The notes beneath the pieces are model-generated. The model was not told the origin of the DNA. It searched no databases and saw nothing but the letters and a program-made list of their open reading frames with translations. Shown here piece after piece: positions 16,484 to 25,209 of a DNA stretch of 64,000 bases (its first letter is position 1; every line of letters begins with the position of its first letter). Origin of the DNA: Anaerolineae bacterium (GTDB lineage Bacteria > Chloroflexota > Anaerolineae > Aggregatilineales > Aggregatilineaceae); the NCBI GenBank assembly GCA_018432315.1, contig JAHDLB010000003.1, positions 62,001-126,000 on the forward strand. Reading direction: 5' to 3'. A program made the translations under genes and the position numbers.

Positions 16484-16726
16484 ATGACCCGACACCGTTC
16501 GCCTGCGCGCGAGCAGGTGTTCCAATTCATCGTAGACTACAAGCGGGTGCACGACGGGCTTTCGCCGGTCGTGCGCGAGATTGCGGTGGGCTGCGTGCTG
16601 AGCGAATCCAGCGTGAAGTATCACCTGCTGCGCCTGGAAAACGAGGGGCGCATCAAGCTGAAGGGCCGCCGGGGGATCGAGGTGACCGGCGGCGCGTGGG
16701 ATATGCCGGAGGAGGAGGCGGGCTAG
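16484..16726 (+). CDS. LexA-type winged-helix protein without peptidase domain (80 aa)
   Basis: The 80 residues match the N-terminal DNA-binding domain of LexA: 'REQVFQFIVDYKRVHDGLSPVVREIA' (in family terms helix 1 to helix 2), the recognition segment 'LSESSVKYHLLRLENEGRI' and a wing. The C-terminal autocleavage domain (Ala-Gly site, Ser/Lys dyad) is absent; the chain ends after an acidic tail. It therefore cannot be inactivated by RecA-stimulated self-cleavage. An in-frame extension to 16364 is possible but low-complexity. It sits behind a strong promoter with a LexA box, about 160 nt downstream, so it is probably SOS-controlled or autoregulated. A terminator follows. Confidence 0.85.
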   Translation: MTRHRSPAREQVFQFIVDYKRVHDGLSPVVREIAVGCVLSESSVKYHLLRLENEGRIKLKGRRGIEVTGGAWDMPEEEAG

Positions 16727-16755
16727 CCGTTTTGTCCCGCCGATATGGATAGGAG

Positions 16756-16779
16756 AGAGCAGCCGCCCGGCTGCTCTTT
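16756..16779 (+). terminator. Terminator after LexA-like gene
   Basis: AGAGCAGCC (16756-16764) pairs with GGCTGCTCT (16769-16777) across a four-base loop and is followed by a short T-run. Confidence 0.7.
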
Positions 16780-16905
16780 GTCCGTTGGCCCGCCAGCGAA
16801 CGCATCCGGGCCATGCGCGCCATCGTTTTTTAGCCCCTCTCAGGATATAGTACAGGGTGGAACGTGTACGATCCCTGTATCGCCGTGCTTACCAGGAACA
16901 ACCGC

Positions 16906-17691
16906 ATGATCCGGAAAACGTTGATTGCCTGTCTGTCCGCCTGTCTGCTGGCGAGCGCGCTGGTCGCCGGGGCCCAGGACGGCGACCCCCTGCTGCCGAG
17001 TCCCACGCCCGGCCCGTCGCCCACGCCCAACGGCGGCGCGCCCGCCGATCCCGACTGGCCGCTGATCGTGACGGTGCCCGCCAGCGACGATCTGCCCCTG
17101 GTGGGTGCGTTCTACCCGGTGAACCCGGCGCGGCCTACCGTCCTGCTGCTGCACCAGCTCTACACCGACCGGGCGAGCTGGGAGCCGCTGCTCGACCCGC
17201 TGCTGTTTGCCGGGTACAACGTGCTGGCGGTGGACCTGCGCGGCTATGGCGACACGGGCGGCGCGATCGATTGGCCGCAGGCGGTCGATGATGTGGGGAC
17301 GTGGGCCGCGTGGCTGGGCGCGGAGAGCGGCCTGTCGAACCCGGCGGTGGCGATGATCGGCTCCAGCATGGGATCGAGTCTCGCGCTGGCCGGGTGCGCC
17401 AACGCGCCGGACTGCCCCACAGCCATCGCCATCTCGCCCGGCTGGGCGTACCAGGGCCTGGAGGTGGGCGACGCGCTGGCGACCGGCATGGGCGACCGGC
17501 CCGCGCTGCTGGTGTACGCGCTGCGCGACGCCTGGCCGATGCGCGGCGTCCCGCGCCTGGTGGAGGTCGCGACGAATCCGGTCACCGTGCTGGAGTTTCC
17601 CGGCAACGCGCACGGCATGGACCTGCTCGACGCCGAGGCCGAGACGCTGGTCCCGCAGATCGTCGAGTGGCTGGGCGAGTTCGCCGGCTAG
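16906..17691 (+). CDS. Secreted alpha/beta hydrolase (261 aa)
   Basis: A signal peptide (about 1-24, ending 'VAGAQ') and a Pro/Ser/Thr linker precede an alpha/beta-hydrolase core. Visible are the oxyanion segment 'VLLLHQLYTDRASW', the nucleophile elbow 'MIGSSMGSSLAL' and the C-terminal His in 'GNAHGMDLL'. 'AVDLRGYGDTGG' is the typical strand 4-5 segment. Substrate unknown; esterase, lipase or peptidase activities all occur in the fold. The gene is convergent with the EamA pair, only 7 bp apart. Confidence 0.85.
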   Translation: MIRKTLIACLSACLLASALVAGAQDGDPLLPSPTPGPSPTPNGGAPADPDWPLIVTVPASDDLPLVGAFYPVNPARPTVLLLHQLYTDRASWEPLLDPLLFAGYNVLAVDLRGYGDTGGAIDWPQAVDDVGTWAAWLGAESGLSNPAVAMIGSSMGSSLALAGCANAPDCPTAIAISPGWAYQGLEVGDALATGMGDRPALLVYALRDAWPMRGVPRLVEVATNPVTVLEFPGNAHGMDLLDAEAETLVPQIVEWLGEFAG

Positions 17692-17698
17692 CCGCGCC

Positions 17699-18619
17699 TC
17701 ACTCCCGCTGGCGCAGCAGCGTGTTCTGGCGCACGATGATCACCCCGGCCAGCGTCAGCGGCCCGCCGAGTGCCAGCCCGACCGTCAGCGGCTCGGACAG
17801 GATCAGGATGCCCGCCACCGCCGCGATGATCGGCGGGAAGTTGTGATAGGTCGAGGCGCGCGTGGGCCCCAGCACTTTGAGCGCGTAGTTCCACGCCAGG
17901 AAGCCCCCCGCGCTGGACAGCAGGCCGCTGTAGAGCACGTTCGGCAGCGCGCGGGCCGGGACGTCGCTGCTGCTCAGCGTGGCGAGGTCCGGCGCGGCCA
18001 CCAGGATCATGCCGATCGTGGTCGCGATATACGTCCAGATGGCGACCGGCATCCCGCCCAGGCGGTCGAGCACGGGCTTGCTCAGGATGTTCCCCACCGC
18101 GCCGACGATGGCCGCCCCCAGCACCAGCCCCGAGCCGATCAGGTCGTCTTCCGAGAGCGCGACGTCCGCCCCGGCGCCCCCCAGCACGACCAGCGCCACG
18201 CCCGCCAGCGTGATCGCGATGCCCGCCAGCAGCCGCCGCCGGACGATCACCATCCCGGCGAACAGGCTCAGCAGCGCCGTCCAGGCCGGGGTGGTGGCGA
18301 CCAGCAGCGCCGTGTTGGTGGAGGTGGTGCGGTCCAGGCCGGACGCAAACCCGATCTGGTAGCCGAATGGCCCGATGATGGTGATGCCGATGACCAGGGC
18401 TGCGTCGCGCCACGAGAGGCGCATCGCCGCGCGCTGGGTGTAGGCCACGGCGAGCATGACGGGCAGCCCCGCGACGAAGCGGATCGCGTTGTAGGTGTTG
18501 GGCTCGACGTCCGACAGGCCCTCTTTCATCACGATGAAGTGCAGGCCCCAGATGATGACGATGAACGACATGGCAGCGTCGGCGCTGTGCGCGCGCAGGC
18601 TGCCTCGCAGGTTAGCCAC
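17699..18619 (-). CDS. EamA/DMT-family transporter, copy 2 (306 aa)
   Basis: Ten predicted hydrophobic segments arranged as two EamA repeats, as in drug/metabolite exporters. The repeats contain 'IIWGLHFIVMKEGLSD', 'LDRTTSTNTALLVATTPAWTALLS' and 'SAGGFLAWNYALKVLGPTRAS'. The GTG at 18619 overlaps the stop codon of the upstream paralogue (GTGGCTAA) and follows a run of G residues, implying translational coupling; an upstream GTG at 18655 is less likely. It is closely related to its upstream neighbour throughout, so a tandem duplication is likely. Substrate unknown. Confidence 0.88.
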   Translation of the reverse strand: MANLRGSLRAHSADAAMSFIVIIWGLHFIVMKEGLSDVEPNTYNAIRFVAGLPVMLAVAYTQRAAMRLSWRDAALVIGITIIGPFGYQIGFASGLDRTTSTNTALLVATTPAWTALLSLFAGMVIVRRRLLAGIAITLAGVALVVLGGAGADVALSEDDLIGSGLVLGAAIVGAVGNILSKPVLDRLGGMPVAIWTYIATTIGMILVAAPDLATLSSSDVPARALPNVLYSGLLSSAGGFLAWNYALKVLGPTRASTYHNFPPIIAAVAGILILSEPLTVGLALGGPLTLAGVIIVRQNTLLRQRE

Positions 18620-19574
18620 GATTCCCCCCCTGAATGCCGCGCTGCGCCGCGTCACGGGCCGGGCGGCGCAGGTAGATGTTGTTGCGCACGACGATCACCC
18701 CGGCCAGCGTCAGCGGCCCGCCGATGATCAGCCCGGCGCCCACCGGCTCGCTCAGCACGAACACGCCCGCCAGCCCCGCGATGATCGGCGTGAAATTGTG
18801 ATAGCTGGCGGCGCGGGTGGGGCCCAGCTCGCGCAGGCCGTAGTTCATCACCGTGAAGCCGCCCACCCCGGCCAGCAGGCCGCTGTACAGCACGTTGGGC
18901 CAACTGCTGACCGGCAGATCGTCCGCCGAGAGCGCAACCAGGTCCGGCGCGGCGATGATCGCCAGCCCGACCGTCGTTATCCAGAACGACCACAGCGTGA
19001 TCCGCATCCCGCCCAGCCGGTCGAGCAGCGGCTTCTTCAGGATGTTGCCGGTGGCCGAGATGATCGTCGCCAGCAGGACCAGCCCGCTGCCCAGCAGGTC
19101 GTCTTCCGAGAGCGAGATGCTCGCCCCGGCGCGGCCCAGGACCACCAGCGCCACCCCGGCCAGCGTGATCGCGATCCCGATCATCAGGCGGCGGCTGACC
19201 ATCACCAGCCCGATGACGATGCTGATCACGGCGGTCCAGGCGGGCATGGTGGCGACCAGCAGGGCGGAGTTGGTGCTGGTCGTGCGGTCCAGGCCGAGCA
19301 CGAAGAACACCTGGTAGCCGATGGGGCCGACCAGCGTCGCCAGCGCGATCAGGCCCAGGTCGCGCCGCGACACCCGCAGCGCGGCGCCGCTGCGCAGGGC
19401 GATGACCGTCAGCGCAGGCACGCCCACGGCGAACCGCACAGCGTTGTAGGTGAGCGGGTCGATCTCGCTGAGCGCGTCCTTGACGATGATGAAGTTCAGG
19501 CCCCAGACAAAAACAATGGCCGACATCAACGCGTCGGCCCGGTGGCGTTGGACCAGGGCGACCAAGAATCTCAT
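18612..19574 (-). CDS. EamA/DMT-family transporter, copy 1 (320 aa)
   Basis: The first gene of a tandem EamA pair. It shares with copy 2 the blocks 'FVWGLNFIIVKDALSEID', 'LDRTTSTNSALLVATMPAWTAVIS', 'GIAITLAGVALVVLG' and 'LSEDDLLGSGLVL'. Ten membrane segments and about 320 residues are normal. The ATG at 19574 begins 'MRFLVALVQRHRADALMS'; the much longer open frame upstream is unsupported. The two copies could form a heterodimer or serve separate substrates. A 157-bp gap separates it from the divergent membrane protein at 19732. Confidence 0.88.
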   Translation of the reverse strand: MRFLVALVQRHRADALMSAIVFVWGLNFIIVKDALSEIDPLTYNAVRFAVGVPALTVIALRSGAALRVSRRDLGLIALATLVGPIGYQVFFVLGLDRTTSTNSALLVATMPAWTAVISIVIGLVMVSRRLMIGIAITLAGVALVVLGRAGASISLSEDDLLGSGLVLLATIISATGNILKKPLLDRLGGMRITLWSFWITTVGLAIIAAPDLVALSADDLPVSSWPNVLYSGLLAGVGGFTVMNYGLRELGPTRAASYHNFTPIIAGLAGVFVLSEPVGAGLIIGGPLTLAGVIVVRNNIYLRRPARDAAQRGIQGGNRG

Positions 19575-19731
19575 GCTGGCTGCTCGATCTGTGGCAGGTG
19601 CGGAACCACCCTCGATTATACGCCCAAACGCGGCGGTTGCGCACGCGGTTCTGAGAAAACTGCAACCTGGCCCCGGCATCTTGCGTAATAGTGTGTGAGA
19701 AATGTCACGGCAAAACAACAGGCGAGGAACG

Positions 19732-20364
19732 ATGATGAGCGACGAGTATCCGAATTCCGGACCGATAACCAACGAAGCCGAACCGGTCCCCGGCGAACAG
19801 GCCAGACGCGCGAACGGTCGCAAGCGCAAGACGGACGGTCGTCCGCTGCCCGGCCTCGACGTCCGCGAGCTGGTCGAGGAACGCAACTGGACCGCGCTGG
19901 CCGGGCTGGGCCTGCTCGGCATCGGCATTCTCTACCTGCTGCAAGGCTGGATCGGCATCGACCTGAACCTGTGGAGCCTGGCGATGGTCGGCATCGGCGG
20001 CTGGCTGATGTTCGACGGCTACCAGCAGTACACTACCGCCGGGCAGAACTGGGTCGGCACCAGCCGCAACCGGCTGTTGGCCGGGGGCGTGGTGACCTCG
20101 ATCGGCCTGGTGAGCATTCTCAACCTGAGCTGGTGGGGCCTGATGCTGCTCGGCGTGGGCGGCTGGCTGGGCTACGACACGTGGCAGAAGGTCGAGGCTG
20201 CCGGGGGCGTGTGGACCACGCACGCCCGCAACCGGATGGGCGCCGCGGCGGTCATCGGCGCGGTTGGCCTGTTCGGTTTCTTCAATTTGGGAGGCGCATG
20301 GTCGGTCATCCTGATTGCGATCGGCGCGGCCATGTTGTGGCGTCACTTCGGCAGGAATCGCTGA
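19732..20364 (+). CDS. Hypothetical multi-span membrane protein with internal repeats (210 aa)
   Basis: A charged N-terminal ~50 residues ('GRKRKTDGRPLPG') is followed by three pairs of hydrophobic segments separated by short polar turns. The pairs repeat a pattern: 'GLGLLGIGILYLLQGW...LWSLAMVGIGGWLMFDGYQ', 'GVVTSIGLVSILNLSWWGLMLLGVGGWLGYDTWQ' and 'AAVIGAVGLFGFFNLGGAWSVILIAIGAAMLW' (blocks given only as fragments here), so it looks like a threefold repeat of a two-helix unit. Similar proteins are annotated only as hypothetical or LiaI/DUF5668-like. The ATG at 19732 has a GGCGAGGA site; a start at 19702 is possible. Confidence 0.72.
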   Translation: MMSDEYPNSGPITNEAEPVPGEQARRANGRKRKTDGRPLPGLDVRELVEERNWTALAGLGLLGIGILYLLQGWIGIDLNLWSLAMVGIGGWLMFDGYQQYTTAGQNWVGTSRNRLLAGGVVTSIGLVSILNLSWWGLMLLGVGGWLGYDTWQKVEAAGGVWTTHARNRMGAAAVIGAVGLFGFFNLGGAWSVILIAIGAAMLWRHFGRNR

Positions 20365-20428
20365 GCGACGCGGCTTCTAAACCCCTACCTCGGGGCGGAT
20401 GTCCACACCCTACCGGCATCCGCCCTTT

Positions 20429-21232
20429 TCATTCCCGCCAATCGGCCAGCATCCACGCGAAATCGCCCAGCGTCGTCGTGCCGCGCATGCGTACCCGCCG
20501 CAGTTCCAGCGGGCGATCGCTGGTGTGCAGCGTGCCGCCCTGGGTGGTGACCGCCGCCACCATGCCCACCTGCGAGACGACGGTCAGCACGTCGGCGTTG
20601 TAGCGCCCGCTGGGGTAGCAGAAGAAGCGCGGGCGCACGCCGATCTCGGCGGCGATGGTCTCGGCGCTGCCCAGGATCTGGTACACGAGGCAGTCGTAAT
20701 CGCAGTCGTTCGACAGGTCCGGATGGCTGCGGCTGTGGCTCTGGATCGACATGCCGGCGCGCGCCATGATGCGCGCCTGGTCCCACGTCAGGTAGCCGGG
20801 GCGGGCGTGGTCCAGCCAGTCGGTGACGACGAAGAACGTCCCGGCCATGCCGAACCGGTCCAGCAGGCGAAAGGCGTGCTCGTAGGCGTCGGCGTACCCG
20901 TCGTCGAAGGTCAGCACGACCGGGCGCGGCGGCAGAGGATAGCCCTCGGTCAGCGCGCGGTGCACGTCGTCGAGCGTGACGGCGGTGTAGCCGTTGGCGT
21001 CCAGCCAGGCGAGCTGGGCGGCGAACTGCTCCGGCGTCACGGACAGGTCGAGCCGGTACCGGTCCGCGTCGTCGGGCGGCGTGCTGACGTAGTGGTACAT
21101 CAGGATCGGCACGCGGATGCGGCGGCGCGTCGAGTCGGCGCGGGCATCCAGCGCGGCGATCAGCAGCCAGCCGGTCAGCCAGACGGCGAGCGCGGCGCGA
21201 AACGTGTGGGTGAGGGTGGAGCGTCGGTGCAT
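20429..21232 (-). CDS. Polysaccharide deacetylase, exported (267 aa)
   Basis: A NodB-homology carbohydrate esterase (CE4) that removes acetyl groups from peptidoglycan, chitin-like or exopolysaccharide substrates. A signal/anchor segment (about 10-32) precedes the catalytic domain. Motif 1 'TFDDGYAD' (catalytic base and metal Asp), motif 2 'SHSRSHPDL' (metal His residues) and the 'FFCYPSGRYN' motif 3 are intact, as is the opening 'RVPILMYHYVS'. The two Cys in 'NDCDYDCL' may form a disulfide. It acts outside the membrane. It runs in the same direction as the CAP-LysM gene 52 bp upstream and may be co-transcribed with it. Confidence 0.93.
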   Translation of the reverse strand: MHRRSTLTHTFRAALAVWLTGWLLIAALDARADSTRRRIRVPILMYHYVSTPPDDADRYRLDLSVTPEQFAAQLAWLDANGYTAVTLDDVHRALTEGYPLPPRPVVLTFDDGYADAYEHAFRLLDRFGMAGTFFVVTDWLDHARPGYLTWDQARIMARAGMSIQSHSRSHPDLSNDCDYDCLVYQILGSAETIAAEIGVRPRFFCYPSGRYNADVLTVVSQVGMVAAVTTQGGTLHTSDRPLELRRVRMRGTTTLGDFAWMLADWRE

Positions 21233-21284
21233 ACCCAGAAGCTTAGCAGCAGTGAGCCGCGAACGGCAAGGGATCGCGGGGCGC

Positions 21285-22241
21285 CTACGGGCGCGGGATG
21301 ATCACCACGTCGCCGGGCTGGAGAATGGCCGGGCGCTGCAGGTCGTTGGCCGCCAGCAGCGCGTCGAGCGTGATGCCGTGCGTCGCCGCGATCGACCACG
21401 CGCTGTCGCCGTCCTGCACGGTGTAGGTTTGCGGCGCGCGTGGCGGAGGCGTGGCGTCCGGCCCCAGGCGGATCACGATCTCGTCGCCGGGTTGCAGGAT
21501 CACCGGGCGCTGCAGGCCGTTGAGCGCCAGCATGTCGTCCAGGTCCACGCCGTAGACCGCCGCGATGGCCCATGCCGTCTGGCCGGGCCGGACGACGTGA
21601 ATCTGCGTGCCGTCCTCGCCCGGCTCCGCGATCTCGATCGGCGCGACGTAGATGGGCGCGGGCGTGGGCGTCCCCGGCGCAGAGACCGGGCCGGGGCGGC
21701 GCGTAGGCCCGCTCGCCGGCGCGGATGGCCCCGCGCTCTGCCCGCCGGTCATGGCGCGATCGACGGCGGAGAAGCCCGCGTACGACGACGAGCCGACCAG
21801 CAGGACGTAATACTGCGTTTCGCTGTCTGCGGCGGTGCCGCCGCCGATGTGCTGGGCATCGGCCAGCATGGTGAGCCGGTGGCCCTGGCTCTGCGCCCAC
21901 CCGCGCTCGACGGACATCTCGATGGTGACGTAGCCGACCGTGCCCCCGGCCACGTTCTCGCGGGCGATGCCCACGTACCCGGCAGCCGCGGCGCGGTCGT
22001 CCGGCATGGAGCCGCCTTCGCCCAGGTGGGACGAGGTGTGGTTGGCTGCCATCCAGTCGGCGTGACGCTGCGCGGCGAGCATCAGCGCCGGGTGGACCTC
22101 CAGCGGGGCTTTGCCTTGCGAGACGCGGTACGCGTTGACCGCCTCGACGACGTCATAGCCGGTTTCGCCGCTCTGGGCGCCCAGGGGAGCCGCCCCCACG
22201 AGCAGCGCCAGCAGGATCAGAATGGTCGCACACGTGCGCAC
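21285..22241 (-). CDS. Secreted CAP-domain protein with two LysM repeats (318 aa)
   Basis: The GTG at 22241 has GGAGG eight bases upstream and begins directly at the signal peptide; the ATG at 22301 lacks this. After a signal peptide comes a CAP/SCP domain (about 25-155; 'VVEAVNAYRVSQGKAPLEV', 'HADWMAANHTSSH', 'ARENVAGG'), a Pro-rich linker, then two LysM domains (about 212-258 and 272-317; 'HVVRPGQTAWAIAAVYGV', 'YTVQDGDSAWSIAATHGI') that bind peptidoglycan or chitin. The conserved CAP His and Glu residues are present. It is likely a cell-wall-associated protein; enzymatic activity of bacterial CAP domains is not settled. Confidence 0.9.
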   Translation of the reverse strand: MRTCATILILLALLVGAAPLGAQSGETGYDVVEAVNAYRVSQGKAPLEVHPALMLAAQRHADWMAANHTSSHLGEGGSMPDDRAAAAGYVGIARENVAGGTVGYVTIEMSVERGWAQSQGHRLTMLADAQHIGGGTAADSETQYYVLLVGSSSYAGFSAVDRAMTGGQSAGPSAPASGPTRRPGPVSAPGTPTPAPIYVAPIEIAEPGEDGTQIHVVRPGQTAWAIAAVYGVDLDDMLALNGLQRPVILQPGDEIVIRLGPDATPPPRAPQTYTVQDGDSAWSIAATHGITLDALLAANDLQRPAILQPGDVVIIPRP

Positions 22242-22336
22242 GCCGCATTCCTCCGCGATCGGACGCGATCGCCTGTCTGGACGGGTGGTGAGGAATTTCA
22301 CTCAGCTTACCGCGAGTCAGGCGGTAGGGGCAAGAA

Positions 22337-25174
22337 TTAGCGATCCCCCCACTCCCGCATCTCGGCCCAGTTCGGGCCGACGCGCGCGTCGGCCACCAGC
22401 GGCGCGTCCAGCTCGAACGCCGACTCCATCACCTCGACCACCAGCGGCGCGACGCGATCGATCGCCGCCTCCGGCACTTCGAGCACCAGCTCGTCGTGCA
22501 CCTGCAGGATCATCTGCGCGCCGTGGTCGCGCTCGACCAGCGTGCGGTGCAGGTCGATCATCGCGATCTTGATGATGTCCGCGGCGGTGCCCTGGATCGG
22601 CATGTTGATCGCCTCGCGCTCGGCCCGCTGGCGCGCCTGGAAGCTCGGCTTGCGGCCCTTGCTGGTGTCCAGCTCGGGGAAGTAGCGGCGGCGGCCCAAC
22701 AGCGTTTCCAGGTAGCCCTGCTCGGCGGCCAGCGCCCGCGAGCGGTCCAGGTATTGGCGCACGCCGGGGAAGCGCTCGAAGTAGGTCGTGATGAAGTCCT
22801 CGGCCTCGGCCAGCGTCAGGTCGCTGTCGCGCGCCAGCCGGAACGCGCCCATGCCGTACATCAGGCCGAAGTTCACCGACTTGGCGAAGCTGCGCTGCTC
22901 GTAGGTCACCTCGTCCAGCGGGACGTGATACACGGCGGCGGCGGTGGCGCGGTGGATGTCCTCGCCCCGGCGGAAGGCGTCCAGCAGCGCCTCGTCCTGG
23001 CTGTAGTGGGCCAGGATGCGCAGCTCGACCTGGCTGTAGTCGACGGCCAGCAGGGTGTGGCCCGGCGGCGCGACGAACGCCCGGCGCACGCGGCGTCCTT
23101 CCTCGCTGCGGATCGGGATGTTCTGCAGGTTCGGGTCGCTGGACGAGATCCGCCCGGTGACGGTCCCGGTCTGGTTGTAGCTGGTGTGGACGCGCCCGGT
23201 GTCGGGGTTCACCAGGGCGGGCAGCGCGTCGAGGTACGTGCTCTGGATCTTGCTCAACTCGCGCCATGCCAGGATCTTCTCGACGATCGGGTGCTCGCCC
23301 TTCAGCGCTTCGAGCGTGGCGGCGTCGGTGCTGAAGCCGTGCGTCGTCTTCTTGAGGCCCTCGGTGGGCAGGCCCAGCTTGCCGAACAGCACGTCGTTGA
23401 GCTGCTTGGGGCTGCCCAGGTTGAACTCGCCATAGCCCGCCGCCAGGTCGTAGATTTCGGTTTGCAGCGTCCCCAGGCGCCCGGTCATCTCGGCGCTCAG
23501 GTCGTGCAGGTAGCCCACGTCCAGCAGCACGCCCGCCATCTCCATATCCGCGATGACCGGCACCAGCGGCATCTCGATCTCGCTGAACAGCTTCCACACC
23601 TGCCGCTCCTCCAGCTCCGGGCGCAGGATGTCCGCCAGCCGGTGCGTCATGGCGGCGTCGGCGGCGGCGTAGGGCGCGGCCCGCTCGACCGGCACCCGGT
23701 CCATCGTGATCTGGTTCCTGCCAGAGCCGATCAGCTCGTCGATGGGCGTCATCTGCACGCCGGTGCGCACCCAGGCCAGGTTCTTGAGGCCCAGGTTGCG
23801 GCTCGACGGGTCGCTGAGCCATTCGGCGACCATCGTGTCGAAGGCGACCGGCGCCACGTCGATCCCGTAGCGGCGCATCACGACGAGGTCGTAGGTGGCG
23901 TTGTGGGCGTACTTGGGGATTTGCGGATCGGTCAGCGCCGGGCGCAGCGCCTCGATCACGGTTTCGAGCGGAAGCTGGTGCGGGCTGTGCCCCGCCACCA
24001 GGTCGGGCTGGGACTCCTCGTTGGGGTGGGCGGGCGCGTTGCCGGCGACGTGCCCCACCGGGACGTAATAGCCTTCCTCGCCGCTGATCGCCAGCGCGAT
24101 GCCGACCAGTTCGGCGCGCATCTGGTCGGTGGAGGTCGTCTCCACGTCCCAGGTGATCGCGCCGGCCCCGTCCAGCGTCTCGACCAGCGCGGCGAGCTTC
24201 GCCTCGTCGTCCACGATCACGAACGGGACCACCGCCTGATCCGGGGCGCGGACCGCCTCGGCCATCTCGAACATCGACATTTGCTGCGGCGGGACGCTGC
24301 CGGACGGTTTGCCGGGCACGCGGTCGATCAGGCTGCGGAATTCGAGCGCCCGGAACAGCCGCTCCACGTCGGCATAGTTGTAGTCGTGCGACACGCACGC
24401 GTTGAGGTCGAGCGTCACCGGCACGTCGCGGCGAATGCGGGCCAACTCGCGCGAGAGCAGGGCGCTCTCGCGGCCCGCGTCCAGCTTGGTGCGCAGCGCG
24501 CCCTTGATCGCGTCGAGGTGCTCGTACACGCCATCGACCGAGCCGTACTCCGCGATCAGCTTGATGGCCGTCTTCTCGCCCACGCCCTTCACGCCGGGGA
24601 TGTTGTCCGACGAGTCGCCCATCAGCCCCTTGATGTCGACCAACTGCGGCGGCTCCAGGCCGTACTCCTCGCGGAAGCGCGCCAGGTCATACACCTGCGG
24701 CTGGTTCTGGCTGCGCCCGGCGGGAAGCTGCACGGTCGTGCGCTCGGTGATCAGTTGGAGCAGGTCACGGTCGCCGGTGATGATCAGCACGTCCACGTCG
24801 TCGGCCTCGGCCTGGGGCGCCACCGAGCCGAGCACGTCGTCGGCCTCGTACCCGTCCAGCTCCAGGATCGGGATGTTGAAGGCGGCCACCACCTCGCGGA
24901 TGCGATTGAGCTGCGAGCGCAGGTCGTCGGGCATCTTCTCGCGCGTGCCCTTATAGTCCGGGAACATCTCGCCGCGCCCGGACAGCCCCTGGTCGAACGT
25001 GACGGCGAGGTAGTTGGGCCGCGTGTCGAGGATGTCGAGCAGCGTGCGGGCGAAGCCGAAGGTGGCGTTGGTCGGCTCGCCGCCTTTGGTCATGAACCCG
25101 GCGGCGGGCAGGGCGAAAAATTGGCGGTAGGCCAGCGCGTGACCGTCGATGAGCACAAGCGTGGGACGTGACAT
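22337..25174 (-). CDS. polA: DNA polymerase I (945 aa)
   Basis: PolA fills gaps and removes RNA primers. Domains in order: 5'-3' exonuclease (about 1-290; 'LVLIDGHALAYRQFFALP', 'GYEADDVLGS', 'GDRDLLQL'), 3'-5' proofreading exonuclease (about 310-500) and polymerase (about 540-945). The proofreading acidic residues appear kept ('WDVETTSTD', 'HNATYDL', 'YAAADAAMT'), unlike Taq-type enzymes. Polymerase motif A 'DYSQVELRI', motif B 'RSFAKSVNFGLMYGMG' and motif C 'QVHDELVLEV' are intact. Length is normal. The gene is followed by the CAP-LysM gene on the same strand with a 95-bp gap. Confidence 0.98.
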   Translation of the reverse strand: MSRPTLVLIDGHALAYRQFFALPAAGFMTKGGEPTNATFGFARTLLDILDTRPNYLAVTFDQGLSGRGEMFPDYKGTREKMPDDLRSQLNRIREVVAAFNIPILELDGYEADDVLGSVAPQAEADDVDVLIITGDRDLLQLITERTTVQLPAGRSQNQPQVYDLARFREEYGLEPPQLVDIKGLMGDSSDNIPGVKGVGEKTAIKLIAEYGSVDGVYEHLDAIKGALRTKLDAGRESALLSRELARIRRDVPVTLDLNACVSHDYNYADVERLFRALEFRSLIDRVPGKPSGSVPPQQMSMFEMAEAVRAPDQAVVPFVIVDDEAKLAALVETLDGAGAITWDVETTSTDQMRAELVGIALAISGEEGYYVPVGHVAGNAPAHPNEESQPDLVAGHSPHQLPLETVIEALRPALTDPQIPKYAHNATYDLVVMRRYGIDVAPVAFDTMVAEWLSDPSSRNLGLKNLAWVRTGVQMTPIDELIGSGRNQITMDRVPVERAAPYAAADAAMTHRLADILRPELEERQVWKLFSEIEMPLVPVIADMEMAGVLLDVGYLHDLSAEMTGRLGTLQTEIYDLAAGYGEFNLGSPKQLNDVLFGKLGLPTEGLKKTTHGFSTDAATLEALKGEHPIVEKILAWRELSKIQSTYLDALPALVNPDTGRVHTSYNQTGTVTGRISSSDPNLQNIPIRSEEGRRVRRAFVAPPGHTLLAVDYSQVELRILAHYSQDEALLDAFRRGEDIHRATAAAVYHVPLDEVTYEQRSFAKSVNFGLMYGMGAFRLARDSDLTLAEAEDFITTYFERFPGVRQYLDRSRALAAEQGYLETLLGRRRYFPELDTSKGRKPSFQARQRAEREAINMPIQGTAADIIKIAMIDLHRTLVERDHGAQMILQVHDELVLEVPEAAIDRVAPLVVEVMESAFELDAPLVADARVGPNWAEMREWGDR

Positions 25175-25209
25175 GGCGTGTTCCTATCGTGGCTAAACTC
25201 AGTACGGAT

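Noticed and set aside
22317-24398. Very long open frames (up to about 900 codons) opposite or out of frame with polA, gyrA, the response regulator and terL
   Set aside because: They are shadows of GC-rich genes: composition is Arg/Ala/Gly-rich and repetitive, no domain is seen, and the real genes explain the DNA.
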